Shown here piece after piece: positions 10,522 to 26,167 of a stretch of 64,000 nucleotides of DNA. Positions within the stretch are counted from its first letter, which is position 1, and each line of letters begins with the position of its first letter. Source of the DNA: Deinococcus aetherius. Its GTDB lineage: Bacteria; Deinococcota; Deinococci; Deinococcales; Deinococcaceae. Where the stretch lies: positions 2,937,501 to 3,001,500 of the forward strand of contig NZ_AP026560.1 in the NCBI RefSeq assembly GCF_025997855.1, read 5' to 3'. The notes under the pieces are model-generated. The model made no database searches. It had not been told where the DNA came from and was given only the letters and a program-made list of their open reading frames with translations. A program made the translations under genes and the position numbers.

Positions 10522-10525
<4 letters not shown>
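9524..10525 (+). CDS. LacI family transcriptional repressor
   Basis: A ~333-residue LacI/GalR regulator. The helix-turn-helix and hinge are clear: 'TINDIARACGVSKGTVSRVL' followed by 'RMGYAPDPVARHL'. A periplasmic-binding-protein-like effector domain follows, with 'FAQSDESAVGAVAALEDLGL' and 'VSVVGFDGLPEL'. It heads the sugar ABC operon and overlaps the binding-protein gene as ATGA, so it very likely represses the whole operon through the two operators upstream. The start is uncertain. GTG at 9524 lies 13 nt after GGAGGG; GTG at 9512 is too close, and TTG at 9488 would place operator 2 inside the coding region. Confidence 0.9.
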
Positions 10526-11760
<1,235 letters not shown>

Positions 11761-11770
11761 GGGCGTCGCG

Positions 11771-11799
11771 GGGGGCCCGGGCCGCGCGCCTGGGCCCCC
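11771..11799 (+). promoter_or_regulatory. Intercistronic stem-loop
   Basis: GGGGGCCC (11771-11778) pairs with GGGCCCCC (11792-11799) and lacks a T-run. Placed between the binding-protein and permease genes, such a stem usually stabilises the upstream mRNA or partly attenuates transcription, giving more binding protein than permease. Confidence 0.55.
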
Positions 11800-11819
11800 G
11801 TCTCCACCGGGAGGGTTCT

Positions 11820-12917
<1,098 letters not shown>

Positions 12918-12945
12918 TGCCCCCGGGAACGCGCGGGAGGGCTCT

Positions 12946-14481
<1,536 letters not shown>

Positions 14482-14515
14482 GCCACACCCGCCCGCCTCA
14501 ACCAGAAAGACCCCT

Positions 14516-16378
<1,863 letters not shown>

Positions 16379-16395
16379 AGGGTGTGGCGGTTCTT

Positions 16396-16440
16396 TAAGG
16401 GCCCCCTCACCCGCCTTCCGGGAGGGGGGGAGAAAATCAC
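16396..16440 (-). repeat. GC-rich hairpin repeat (minus orientation)
   Basis: On the minus strand the order is TTTTCTCCCCCC, a short GC stem, then GCGGGTGAGGGGG. This matches the C-run/G-run/GGGTGA pattern of the elements near 4370 and 53446. It sits in the gap after the debranching-type gene. Confidence 0.4.
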
Positions 16441-16443
16441 GCC

Positions 16444-17055
16444 ATGCTGGACAACATCCTGAACAGCGTGCGCCGGGGAGCCGGGCGGGTGCAGCGCCGG
16501 GGCGAGGAGGTCGCGCAGATCGCGCGGCTGCGCCTGGAGGTGTTCCAGCTCACCCGCGAACTCGACCTGCTGTATGCCCGGCTGGGCCGCTCGTACCACG
16601 CGGGGGCCGACGTGGGCATCCTCCAGGGCATCCGCGACGACATCCGCCGCGTCGACGACGAGATCGGCGCCCGCGAACGCCTGATGCGCGAGCTGGGCGG
16701 GGACCACGCGGAGGGCGGCGAGCCCCACCCGGAGGACTCGGCTGATCTGCTCCCCGTCGCTCGGCCGTCTGCCCCGGAATCGAGCCCCCGGGTCGTCATC
16801 ACCACCGCCCGGGGCACCGAGCCCACCATCCCCGACGCCATGCCCCGCCCCCAGGAGACCCGTATGACCGACCGTGACCCCAGCGTCCCCACGACCCACG
16901 ACCCCACCGTGCAGCACAGCGACGAGCGGCCCGACCTCGGCGACTCGACCGCCAGCCAGGGCAACCTCCCGGCCCGTGAGAAGGGGTTCATCAACAAGCA
17001 CCGCGAGGAGGAGGGCCGGGCCGCCTCCGAGATGCCCGACCCCCTGGACCTCTGA
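16444..17055 (+). CDS. Hypothetical protein: coiled coil plus disordered tail
   Basis: A 203-residue protein of unknown function made of two unlike halves. Residues 1-85 are helical and charged ('RRGEEVAQIARLRLEVFQL', 'LQGIRDDIRRVDDEIGARER'), probably a coiled coil. From residue ~141 the sequence is acidic, Asp/Ser/Thr/Pro-rich and disordered ('MTDRDPSVPTTHDPTVQHSD'). An internal ATG at 16864, preceded by AGGAG at good spacing, could start a separate 63-residue product in the same frame. The tail resembles in style the two small disordered proteins at 41.3-41.8 kb. The ORF may therefore be a fusion of two genes. Confidence 0.75.
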   Translation: MLDNILNSVRRGAGRVQRRGEEVAQIARLRLEVFQLTRELDLLYARLGRSYHAGADVGILQGIRDDIRRVDDEIGARERLMRELGGDHAEGGEPHPEDSADLLPVARPSAPESSPRVVITTARGTEPTIPDAMPRPQETRMTDRDPSVPTTHDPTVQHSDERPDLGDSTASQGNLPAREKGFINKHREEEGRAASEMPDPLDL

Positions 17056-17071
17056 CCCGGAGCGCACGCTT

Positions 17072-17109
17072 GGAGGGGCCCGCGATACACCCGTCGCGGG
17101 CCCCCTCCG
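17072..17109 (+). terminator. Strong stem-loop after the coiled-coil gene
   Basis: GGAGGGGCCCGCGA pairs with TCGCGGGCCCCCTCC (one extra C) around an 8-nt loop. There is no T-run, so it may be a Rho-independent terminator of the GC-only type or an mRNA-stabilising stem. Confidence 0.55.
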
Positions 17110-17168
17110 TGTCTAGGAGAGCTTGAGGAATCACATCCCCTTCACCGGGCCCTGAGCTTCCCTGGGGC

Positions 17169-17522
17169 ATGACTCAGGAGAACTGGAGCTTCACGAACGC
17201 GGTGATCGAACTGCGTGGCGCGTGGCGCGGCGACGTTCACGATCCGGGACGAGCCTTCGAGGGCGTCGTCACGGAGTCGAGCCTCCCCGAGGTGGGCCCG
17301 GGAGAGCGGCTGGAGGTGCGGTACCAGACGGCCACCAGCCGTGCTCCCGGCGCGGCCGAACATGGGGTGTACGTCATGAATTTGCGAGAGGGCCGCGTCA
17401 CCTGGCCCCTGATGAGCTTTACCTGCCACGACACGGCGGGACCGGGCGCCCAGGGCAACGACGACACCGCCGAGGCCGACTGGCGCGCGGTGCCCCTCCC
17501 CCCCGAGGAGGCGGACCGCTGA
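17169..17522 (+). CDS. Hypothetical protein
   Basis: A 117-residue protein with no family recognised by eye. It starts 'MTQENWSFTNAVIELRGAWR', contains a beta-like segment 'GVYVMNLREGRVTWPLMSF', and ends with an acidic tail 'DDTAEADWRAVPLPPEEADR'. There is no signal peptide or membrane segment. Third-position GC bias agrees with real coding. Its stop is 4 nt from the stop of the converging ABC-2 permease gene. Confidence 0.6.
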   Translation: MTQENWSFTNAVIELRGAWRGDVHDPGRAFEGVVTESSLPEVGPGERLEVRYQTATSRAPGAAEHGVYVMNLREGRVTWPLMSFTCHDTAGPGAQGNDDTAEADWRAVPLPPEEADR

Positions 17523-17526
17523 CGGG

Positions 17527-18399
17527 TCAGAGATCGCGGCGACTGAAGTGCCACATCGCGGTGGCGACGGCGAGCACGGTCAGGACGAGGGCCCAGCCCA
17601 GCAGGTTCGCCGCGATGGGTTCGGTGCTGAAAAAGGGGTTGGCCCCACGCGCCGCGTTGGCGAAGCTCAGCAGCACCTCGGGCTGGAGGTGATAGGTCGC
17701 CCCCAACCACAGGGCGTTGGTGGGCATCAGGATATTGGCGAGGCGGCTGAGGGTGGTCAGGGTGGGGCTGTCCGCGAAGGAGGCGATGCTGCCCATGATG
17801 CCCCCCGCGAATCCCACCCCGTACAGCACGAAGACGCCAATCCCATTGGCGAGCGTGGTGAAGAGCGTGCTGCCGAGCACCGTCAGCGCGGTCGTCAGCG
17901 CGATGGCGAGCAGGATGAGCAAGACGGCGGGCACCGGGGCGGGCGGCACGAACCCTGTGATCAGCCGGATGCCCCCCAGCAGCGCGACGCTGATCAGCGC
18001 GACGTACCCCACGTTGACCACCGTGAAGCCCAGCCAGCGCCCGAGGACGAGCTGCGCCCGGCTGATCGGCCGCGCGATCACGCTCTGCATCACCCCGCTC
18101 TCCACGTCCCCGCTCACGGCGCCGACGGTGGAGAGCACCGCCATCAGCGTCCCCAGGAAGTACACGAGATACATCCCGAAGATGGTCGCGTACATGACGG
18201 GTGCGTTCGCCGCCCCGTTCACGCTGCGCCCGTCGAGCCCCGCGTCGAGCGCCCGCTGGTCGAGGGTTTGCTCCAGCCGCACGACGCCGTACAGGTAGAA
18301 GCCCAGGAAGGCGGCGGTGAGCAGCAGCAGCACGATGACCAGCCGCTTGCGAACCGCCTCGCGCAGGCTGAGTTCGGCGAGGAGGAGGGCGTTACGCAC
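17527..18399 (-). CDS. ABC-2 type transporter permease
   Basis: A 290-residue integral membrane protein with about six helices, of the NosY/ABC-2 export class. It shows 'LAELSLREAVRKRLVIVLLL' at the N-terminus, the large extracytoplasmic loop after helix 1, and 'GVMQSVIARPISRAQLVLGR', the cytoplasmic coupling segment typical of the family. It overlaps the ATPase gene by 8 nt, so the two are made together as an exporter. The substrate cannot be told from sequence. Confidence 0.9.
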   Translation of the reverse strand: MRNALLLAELSLREAVRKRLVIVLLLLTAAFLGFYLYGVVRLEQTLDQRALDAGLDGRSVNGAANAPVMYATIFGMYLVYFLGTLMAVLSTVGAVSGDVESGVMQSVIARPISRAQLVLGRWLGFTVVNVGYVALISVALLGGIRLITGFVPPAPVPAVLLILLAIALTTALTVLGSTLFTTLANGIGVFVLYGVGFAGGIMGSIASFADSPTLTTLSRLANILMPTNALWLGATYHLQPEVLLSFANAARGANPFFSTEPIAANLLGWALVLTVLAVATAMWHFSRRDL

Positions 18400-19354
18400 G
18401 GGCCACCTCCGGGGTGCGGACGGTGCGCGCGGCCTCCGGCGTGTCCTCGATGAGTTCGAGAAACATGGTTTCGAGGTCCGGGCGGCGGGGGCTCAGGGCG
18501 TACAGCCGGGCGCGGTGGGCGTGAACGGCGTCGGCGAGGGCGGGCAGGCTCTCCTCGCGCTCCAGCCACAACTCCACGGCGGCGCGGCCCGGGGTGTTGG
18601 TGTCGGTGTGCCGCACCTCGCCGATCTGCCCCAGCACGGCGAGCAGGCCGGGCGAGAGGTGGTCTACCCGCAGGTCCACCGGGAGAACGCCTCCCATCAG
18701 TTCTCGCATGGTGCCCTGACGCAGCACCCGACCGGCCTTGACGAACGCCACCCGGTCGCACACCTGCTCGACCTCCGACAGCAGGTGCGAGTTCAGGAAC
18801 ACCGCCACGCCCTCGGCCTTCAGCCGCTCGATGATCTCCCGCACCTCGACGCGGCCGATGGGGTCGAGCGCTGAGGTCGGCTCGTCCAGAAAGACGAGGC
18901 GGGGCCGGGCCAGGATCGCCGCCGCCAGGCCTGCGCGCTGGAGCATCCCCTTGGAGTAGCCGCTCATAGCCTCACCGCCGCGCCCGCCGAGTCCTACGGT
19001 TTCGAGGACCTGCGGCACGCGGGCGCGGGTCTCGTCCGCCCTCAGACCCGCCAGCCGCCCGTGGAAGCGCAGGAACTCCTCGGCGGTCATCCAGGTCTGA
19101 AAGCGGAACTGCTCGGGCAGGAAGCCCAGGCGGGCCCGCACCGCCGGGTCGGAGGGCCGCCCGCCCAGCACCCGCACCTCCCCGCCCGAGGGGTGGACGA
19201 GGCCGAGGAGCATCTTGACGGTGGTGCTCTTGCCCGCCCCATTCGGTCCCAGGAAGCCGAAGACCTCCCCCTCCCCCACCGTGAGGCTCAGGCCGTCCAC
19301 GACCGCCCGCCCCCGGTACTCCTTGCGCAACTCCCGCGTTTCGATAGCCGCCAT
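18392..19354 (-). CDS. ABC transporter ATP-binding protein
   Basis: A 320-residue ABC ATPase, partner of the overlapping ABC-2 permease. Walker A is 'GPNGAGKSTTVKML', the signature is 'YSKGMLQRAGLA' (a Tyr-Ser-Lys-Gly variant common in ABC-2 systems), Walker B is 'LVFLDEPTSALD', and the switch His is in 'FLNSHLLSEVEQ'. About 90 residues follow the nucleotide-binding domain, as in DrrA/NatA-type ATPases. The ATG at 19354 follows a TATCCT box by 6 nt; the in-frame extension to 19384 would sit within that promoter. Confidence 0.92.
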   Translation of the reverse strand: MAAIETRELRKEYRGRAVVDGLSLTVGEGEVFGFLGPNGAGKSTTVKMLLGLVHPSGGEVRVLGGRPSDPAVRARLGFLPEQFRFQTWMTAEEFLRFHGRLAGLRADETRARVPQVLETVGLGGRGGEAMSGYSKGMLQRAGLAAAILARPRLVFLDEPTSALDPIGRVEVREIIERLKAEGVAVFLNSHLLSEVEQVCDRVAFVKAGRVLRQGTMRELMGGVLPVDLRVDHLSPGLLAVLGQIGEVRHTDTNTPGRAAVELWLEREESLPALADAVHAHRARLYALSPRRPDLETMFLELIEDTPEAARTVRTPEVARA

Positions 19355-19360
19355 CCGGTC

Positions 19361-19366
19361 AGGATA
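19361..19366 (-). promoter_or_regulatory. -10 box of the ABC-2 operon
   Basis: TATCCT on the minus strand, 6 nt before the ATG at 19354; leaderless-type spacing. Confidence 0.5.
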
Positions 19367-19471
19367 GAGGCGCGGACAGGTCACGGCGTGCGTCTAAGGT
19401 TGCAAAGAAAGGCCAAAGGATAAGGAAGGTCTTGAACCTCCCCACGGGAAGATGCGGCCTCGGTCACCCCC

Positions 19472-19698
19472 TCATGACGGCTCCAGCCTCCCGTACTCGC
19501 GCCGGAGGGCGTTCGCTAACGCCTCCCCATGTTCTCGTCGAGGTGCCGAACGGCGGACGGGCCCGCGTAGTGCGCCGGGTAGTCCGGGTCCTCGAAGCGG
19601 AGGGACGCGGAGGACCGTGCCGCCGAGTACCGGGGAACGACATGGCTGTGAACGTGGCGGCTGGTGATCACGTCTCGTCTCACTGGAGGCAAATCAGA
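19472..19698 (-). pseudogene. HIT-family protein remnant
   Basis: On the minus strand one frame reads 'SRHVHSHVVPRYSAAR' and then 'FEDPDYPAHYAG'. This carries the His-x-His-x-His motif and the Pro-Arg-Tyr end of HIT nucleotide hydrolases/transferases. After 'HLDENM' a one-base shift moves the reading to 'EALANALRREYGRLEPS' and a stop, a typical HIT C-terminus. The N-terminal two thirds are missing and a stop lies just upstream. So this is a 5'-truncated, frameshifted relic. The rest of the gap between 19367 and 19751 shows nothing else recognisable. Confidence 0.7.
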
Positions 19699-19751
19699 TT
19701 AAGCAGAGGGCCGGACTCCTCCCCCACCCCCTGCCCCGTTTCCTTCCCGCC

Positions 19752-20696
<945 letters not shown>

Positions 20697-20703
20697 GCGG
20701 ACC

Positions 20704-20709
20704 AATCTA
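20704..20709 (-). promoter_or_regulatory. -10 box of the aldo/keto reductase gene
   Basis: TAGATT on the minus strand, 7 nt before the ATG at 20696. Confidence 0.45.
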
Positions 20710-20776
20710 GCGAGTCGAGGGTAAGCCGCCCATCAGATTCAGAGGCGGTTAAGGGAGAGGTGACGCAGCGGACGCC

Positions 20777-21196
20777 TCAACCGGGCGGCACCCAGCCGGG
20801 TGGGGCCAACTTGAAGCTGCCGAACCGGAACCCCGGGGCCACCACACAGCCCACCAGGCTCCACTCGCCCAGGGAACGCGCGCTCTGCCAGACGTAAGCA
20901 GGCACGACGCCCTGAGGACGCTCGCCGCCCGCGAGATCGGACCCCAGGCGCAGGCGGCGAACCGCTCCTCCCTCCCACATCGACAGTTCCACCGCCGCCC
21001 CCGCGTGATGGCACCAGACCTCGGTCGCGTCCACCCGGTGCCAGTGCGAGACCTCGCCCGCCCGCAGCAGGAAGTAGATGGAGGTGCAGACAGGCCGCCC
21101 GTCCATCTCCCGCGCGTCCGAGTGAATCTGGACGTAGTGCCCGCCCTCGGGGTGCGGCTCCAACCCCAGCAGGCGGATGATCTCCTCGGCGGTCAC
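20777..21196 (-). CDS. Cupin (DUF985 family) protein
   Basis: A 139-residue cupin of the DUF985 family. Typical features are 'LLGLEPHPEGGHYVQIHSD' at the N-terminus, 'TSIYFLLRAGEVSHWHRVD', 'EVWCHHAGAAVEL' and a closing 'LVGCVVAPGFRFGSFKL'. Family members are small beta-barrel proteins of mostly unknown function. The GTG at 21196 overlaps the stop of the YdeI-like gene as GTGA, making this the third gene of a coupled three-gene operon. Confidence 0.88.
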   Translation of the reverse strand: MTAEEIIRLLGLEPHPEGGHYVQIHSDAREMDGRPVCTSIYFLLRAGEVSHWHRVDATEVWCHHAGAAVELSMWEGGAVRRLRLGSDLAGGERPQGVVPAYVWQSARSLGEWSLVGCVVAPGFRFGSFKLAPPGWVPPG

Positions 21197-21783
21197 CCTG
21201 CCCCCCGGCGCCACTGGTTCGCCCGCTCGCCCCGCGCCGCCAGGGTCGCCGTCTCGCGCACCCGTTTCTCGCGGGTGGCGGAAGTCTTGGCCTGCGTGAT
21301 CCACTCCAGGATGCCCCGTTTCGCGCTGCGGGGAAAGGCGTCCCACCTCTCCCGCGCGCCCGTCTCCTCCATCAGCGCCGTCTCCAGGTCGGGCGGCACC
21401 TCCAGCGCGTCCACCGAGTCTAGGAGGGTCCACGAGCCATCCAGAATCGCCGCGTCGATCTTCGCCTGACCCGCCGGGGTCATCTGGCCCGCCGCCTGCA
21501 TCCGCTCGATCCGGGCCTTGTTCACCGCGCTCCAACCGCTCCGGGGCCTGCGGGGCGCGAGGTAGAGCATGGAGCGCGCCCCGTCGAGTTTGCGCCCCGT
21601 GCTGTCGATCCAGCCGAAGCACAGGGCCTCCTCCACCGCCTCGGCTGCGCTGAGGTTCACCGGGCCCGCCGACTTCTTGCGCAGCACGAGCCACACGCCC
21701 TTTTCCGTCTCATGGTGAGCGTCAAGCCATGCCCGCCACCCGGCGCGGGAGCCCGGCTCGAAGGCGCCGTCGGGGAGAGTCAT
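21193..21783 (-). CDS. YdeI/OmpD-associated family protein
   Basis: A 196-residue protein of the YdeI family. It contains 'HETEKGVWLVLRKKSAG', 'EEALCFGWIDSTGRKLD', 'YLAPRRPRSGWSAVNKARIE' and 'FPRSAKRGILEWITQAKTSA', the last being the conserved basic C-terminal helix. The biochemical role is unknown. The ATG at 21783 overlaps the stop of the DUF429 gene (ATGA), and its own stop overlaps the cupin start (GTGA). Confidence 0.88.
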   Translation of the reverse strand: MTLPDGAFEPGSRAGWRAWLDAHHETEKGVWLVLRKKSAGPVNLSAAEAVEEALCFGWIDSTGRKLDGARSMLYLAPRRPRSGWSAVNKARIERMQAAGQMTPAGQAKIDAAILDGSWTLLDSVDALEVPPDLETALMEETGARERWDAFPRSAKRGILEWITQAKTSATREKRVRETATLAARGERANQWRRGAG

Positions 21784-22565
21784 GCGGTCACCGCCTGGGC
21801 CCTGGCTGCGCTCCACCTCTCCGGCAGGGTCGGCGTGAGGATGTACCCGCCCTCCAGGGTGCCCAGCACCTCGCTCCGCTCCAGGCCCCAGCGGTGGGCG
21901 TACAGGGCGATATAGGCGCAGAGGATGGCGTCGGTGCGGTCCTCGTGGTCCTTGAGGGCGCGACCGCGCAGGGCGGCGGGGTTGACGGAAAGGTGGGCGC
22001 CGAGGCCCATCAGCGGCGGGTCAGCCCGTTCCAGTGCGGCGAGGTGGCCGTGGAGGGCGACCCACGCGGCGTCCAGCACCTCGCGCGCCTGCCCCTTGTT
22101 CTTGTACTTCAGGGTGCGGCCCAGCCCGAACAGCGCGACCGTCGCCGGGTGAGGGTAGACCTCGACCACGCGGCGGAGGGGTTGCCCGGCAGGGATGCGG
22201 GGATCATGGGTGAAGCCGCGCGCCGTAAGCGCCTGTGTCAGCGCTTCCCCCCGAACGACGCCCGCCGCATCGGCCAGCCGGGTCCGGTTCGTGGGATGCG
22301 CCGCCACCTGGAAGCGGCCGAATACGGCTCCGACCTCCGCCTCGGCGGGACGGCGCCCGGTCACGTTGGGCACGGTGAGCGGCGCGTCGATGGCGACGAT
22401 GGCCGGGCCGTCCCCCGCATGACTCTCGACGAAGGCGAGGACACTCGCGTCGTCGGAGAGGAGGGCCGTCTCCAGCAAGGACCCACCCGACACGTCCCCT
22501 TCGATGACGGCGCCGCCCGTGGGGTTGCGGACAGACCAGGCGAGGTCGAGGCCGATGAAGCGCAT
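21780..22565 (-). CDS. DUF429 protein (predicted RNase H-fold nuclease)
   Basis: A 261-residue DUF429 protein. It opens with 'MRFIGLDLAWSVRNPTGGAV', the first strand of an RNase H-like fold with a conserved Asp, and has 'IVAIDAPLTVPN' as a second acidic motif. Further family marks are 'EVYPHPATVALFGL' and 'DAILCAYIALYAHRWG'. DUF429 members are predicted nucleases, mostly untested. First gene of the operon with the YdeI-like and cupin genes. The ATG at 22565 is chosen because the protein then begins right at the conserved strand. Confidence 0.85.
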   Translation of the reverse strand: MRFIGLDLAWSVRNPTGGAVIEGDVSGGSLLETALLSDDASVLAFVESHAGDGPAIVAIDAPLTVPNVTGRRPAEAEVGAVFGRFQVAAHPTNRTRLADAAGVVRGEALTQALTARGFTHDPRIPAGQPLRRVVEVYPHPATVALFGLGRTLKYKNKGQAREVLDAAWVALHGHLAALERADPPLMGLGAHLSVNPAALRGRALKDHEDRTDAILCAYIALYAHRWGLERSEVLGTLEGGYILTPTLPERWSAARAQAVTA

Positions 22566-22600
22566 GGGATACGTTACCGGAAGAGGACACTCCTCCGCGC

Positions 22601-23448
<848 letters not shown>

Positions 23449-23452
<4 letters not shown>

Positions 23453-24396
23453 GCCCGCTCCTCCGCCGGGACGACCTGGCCCAGAGGCGGAGTGGGCAGA
23501 GCGCCGAAGAGCATCGGGTCGGCGTCCAGCCGCACCCCCAGCCGCCACAACCACGCGCTCAGGAGGTGGCGGCGGTGCGCGTCCACGGTGAGGACGTGGG
23601 CCAGCATCCCGCCGTAGGGGAAGACTTCGGGTGGCTCACACAGGGCGTCCACGAAGGTCTGACGCCACCGGCCTTCCGCCTGCACCTCCCGGGCGAGGGC
23701 GCGGAACGCGGGAAAGGCAACGTTCAGCCGCGCCTCCAACCCGTCCGGGGTGCGGTCCCGGCTCTCGGGGGGCAAGTCGCCGCCGCGCACCGCCGCCACC
23801 CAGACCTCCTTGTTGAAGACCAGCTTGTCGAGCAGGTCCCGCAGGGTGCGGTCGGGCGCCTCGAAGTCCAGAGGTTGCGCTTCCCCCAGCGGCGTGTCGA
23901 GCGCCCGGTCGGGCAGGGTGCGGGCGTGCGCGAGCGCCTGGCGGACGAACGCCTCGTCGAAGGCGAGCAGGTGGTCGAGCAGGTCCATGTGATCCTCCGT
24001 TCGCATGGCGGCACCGAGGGGCTGAAAGTGGATGTTGCTCGGCGCGGGCAGGAGGTGAGAGCGCAGCCCCGCGCGGCGGTACAGGCTGGGCGAGGTGCCG
24101 TAGGCCCGGGCGAAGGCGCGCGTGAAGCCCTCCAGGGAGTCGAAGCCCGCCTCCAGCGCAATCTGCGTCACGCTGCCCGCCGTGTGCCGCAGCGTCCACG
24201 CCGCCCGTTCCAGCGTCAGCCGACGGCGAAAGGCCGCCGGGCTCTCCCCGAAACGTTCCCGGAAAAGCCGCGCCGCGTGCGAGCGGCTGAGATTCGCCCC
24301 GCGCGCCACCTCCTCCCCCCGCCGCGCCTCGCCGAGTTCGGCCAGCAGCAGGGCGAGGAGGGCCCCGGCCCGGTCCTTTCCCCCTGGAGTCCCCAT
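23449..24396 (-). CDS. AraC-type regulator fused to a DinB-like domain
   Basis: A 315-residue two-domain protein. Residues ~10-110 are an AraC-type double helix-turn-helix: 'RGANLSRSHAARLFRERFGE', then 'VTQIALEAGFDSLEGFTRAF' and 'YGTSPSLYRR'. Residues ~135-300 form a four-helix DinB-like bundle ('MDLLDHLLAFDEAFVRQAL', 'DKLVFNKEVWVAAVRGGDL', 'GGMLAHVLTVDAHRRHLLS') with candidate metal-binding His residues, seen mostly in thiol-related hydrolases. This pairing is unusual. A TACGCT box lies 8 nt before the ATG. It overlaps the downstream SDR gene. Confidence 0.85.
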
Positions 24397-24462
24397 GCCC
24401 CGTTAGCGTAAGCCGGGGGAGCGGGAAGCACCTGACCGTTTGTGCGCTCCCGGCCTCAACCC

Positions 24463-25536
24463 CTAGATCACCCCACCGTAGCGGTCCCGGTACACCACGT
24501 AGGCGAGCCCCAGCGTGGCGAGGGTGCTCACCAGGCTGCTCAGGCCGTAGCTGATCAGGGGCAGGGTCACGCCGGTGAGCGGCAGCAGGCCCAGCGCCGC
24601 CCCCACGTTTTCGAGCACCTGCGCGCCGAGTTGCCCCAGCACGCCCGCGAAGAGAATCTGATCCTGCAAGCGTGGCGACTCGGCGGCCATGCCCGACAGC
24701 CGCCAGAACAGTGCCCCGTACAGCACGAGGACGGCGAGCCCGCCCACCAGCCCCTGTTCCTCCGCCCACGAGGAGAAGGCGAAGTCGGTGTGCGCCTCGG
24801 GCAGGAAGCCGTTGTGCGACTGCGAGCCCTGCTGGTACCCCTTGCCCTGAACCCCGCCTGACCCAACTGCGATGGTGCTCTGGATGACCTGATACCCCGC
24901 CCCGCGCGGGTCCTGGTAGGGGTCGAGGAAGATCGTCAGGCGCTTTTGTTGATAGGGTTCCAGGTGCGGGTAGACCAGGGTGGGAAAGGTGACGCCCAGG
25001 GCGACGACCGCGAGCAGGGCGTGCCACCAGGGAAGACGCGCGGCGAGCATCATCACCCCGAACATGACGCCGAGCACGAGCGCCCCCCCGAAGTCCTGCA
25101 AGACCACCAGGGCGAGGGCGGGGAGGAAGACCGCGAGGGCCGCCGCGTACGTCTTGACCCCCTGATACCTGTTTCGCAGCACGACCGGCAGCATCAGGAT
25201 CAGCGCGAATTTCAGGAGTTCGAGGGGCTGGAACTGCACCGGGCCGACCACGATCCAGTTCTGCTGGCCGTTCACCTCCTTGCCGATGACAAAGGTGCTC
25301 GCCTGAAGCAGGAGCGCCCCCGCGTAGAAGTACGGCGCGGCGCGGTAGGCCCGGTCCCGCCCCGCCCACCACAGCCCGAGGACGGGCAGGGCGGCGAGCA
25401 GGGCGCCGATCACCTGCTTGGGAAAGATGCCGGGGGCCGCCTTGGGGCTCAGGGCCGCCGTGCTGACCGTCATCAGGCCGACCACCAGCAGGGCGGCGAC
25501 CACCAGGGGGAAGCGCAGGTCGTACTTCAGGTTCAC
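24463..25536 (-). CDS. rodA: Rod-shape/division protein of the FtsW/RodA/SpoVE family
   Basis: A 357-residue peptidoglycan glycosyltransferase of the SEDS family with about ten membrane helices. Diagnostic segments are 'FQPLELLKFALILMLPVVL', 'VLQDFGGALVLGVMFGVMM', the extracytoplasmic stretch 'RLTIFLDPYQDPRGAGYQVI' with 'SGGVQGKGYQQGSQS', and 'LPEAHTDFAFSSWAEEQGL'. The catalytic Asp of SEDS enzymes lies in this last loop. RodA is favoured over FtsW by the short termini. The GTG at 25536 is inferred; an in-frame extension to 25839 runs through the divergent Nudix gene and is spurious. A class B penicillin-binding partner is not in the window. Confidence 0.85.
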   Translation of the reverse strand: MNLKYDLRFPLVVAALLVVGLMTVSTAALSPKAAPGIFPKQVIGALLAALPVLGLWWAGRDRAYRAAPYFYAGALLLQASTFVIGKEVNGQQNWIVVGPVQFQPLELLKFALILMLPVVLRNRYQGVKTYAAALAVFLPALALVVLQDFGGALVLGVMFGVMMLAARLPWWHALLAVVALGVTFPTLVYPHLEPYQQKRLTIFLDPYQDPRGAGYQVIQSTIAVGSGGVQGKGYQQGSQSHNGFLPEAHTDFAFSSWAEEQGLVGGLAVLVLYGALFWRLSGMAAESPRLQDQILFAGVLGQLGAQVLENVGAALGLLPLTGVTLPLISYGLSSLVSTLATLGLAYVVYRDRYGGVI

Positions 25537-25642
25537 GGCTCGATCACCCCCCCAGGCTAAGGGGGCGAGCGGCCGGGCGGGTGAAAGGGTGCCGCGAGGG
25601 CCCCGCCCGGCCACGGTGCGCTGGAATCTGGTGGAATGCCGT

Positions 25643-26104
25643 ATGTCCACCTCCACGCCCCTCTCCCGCCACCGGGCCGCCGTCCTCCTCGTGCAGGAGG
25701 GTCGGGTGGCCCTCATCCGCCGCGTCCGCCAGGGCCACACGTATTTCCTCTTCCCGGGAGGCGGAGTGGAGACCGGCGAGACGCCCCAAGAGGCGGCCGA
25801 GCGCGAGATGCTGGAGGAGACGGGCCTGAGGGTCCGCACCCTGACCTGCGTCGCTCAGGTGTCTTTTCAGGGAAACACCCAGAGCTTTTTGACCTGTGAG
25901 CCTCTTGACGGCACCTGGGGCGCCGGAACCGGGGAAGAGTACGTGGGCGACCTCCCCCCGGAACGCGGCACCTACAAGCCCGTCTGGCTTCCCCTTGACG
26001 ACCTTACCCGCCACGACGTTCGACCGGCAGCCGTCGCGCGGCTTGTGCTGAAGGCCCAGGAACACGGCTGGCCGCCGGAGCCGCTTCGGGTGGACGAGGG
26101 TTGA
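25643..26104 (+). CDS. Nudix hydrolase
   Basis: A 153-residue Nudix protein. The Nudix box GX5EX7REUXEEXGU is complete, running from 'GGGVETGETPQEAAEREMLE' into 'ETGLRV'. A short N-terminal strand 'SRHRAAVLLVQEGRVALIRR' precedes it. It would hydrolyse a nucleoside diphosphate linked to another group; Deinococcus genomes are rich in such enzymes, and the substrate cannot be told here. The ATG at 25643 follows GGTGGAA. Divergent from rodA and converging on minE across a 12-bp terminator stem. Confidence 0.9.
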   Translation: MSTSTPLSRHRAAVLLVQEGRVALIRRVRQGHTYFLFPGGGVETGETPQEAAEREMLEETGLRVRTLTCVAQVSFQGNTQSFLTCEPLDGTWGAGTGEEYVGDLPPERGTYKPVWLPLDDLTRHDVRPAAVARLVLKAQEHGWPPEPLRVDEG

Positions 26105-26121
26105 TCGGGGGTCTCAAGCTG

Positions 26122-26154
26122 GAGGGCCGGGGCTTTCACCTCGCCCCGGCCCTC
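26122..26154. terminator. Terminator between the Nudix gene and minE
   Basis: A perfect 12-bp stem, GAGGGCCGGGGC (26122-26133) and GCCCCGGCCCTC (26143-26154), with a 9-nt loop between two converging genes. T-runs are weak on both sides. Confidence 0.6.
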
Positions 26155-26167
26155 GCGCGCCCCTCCC

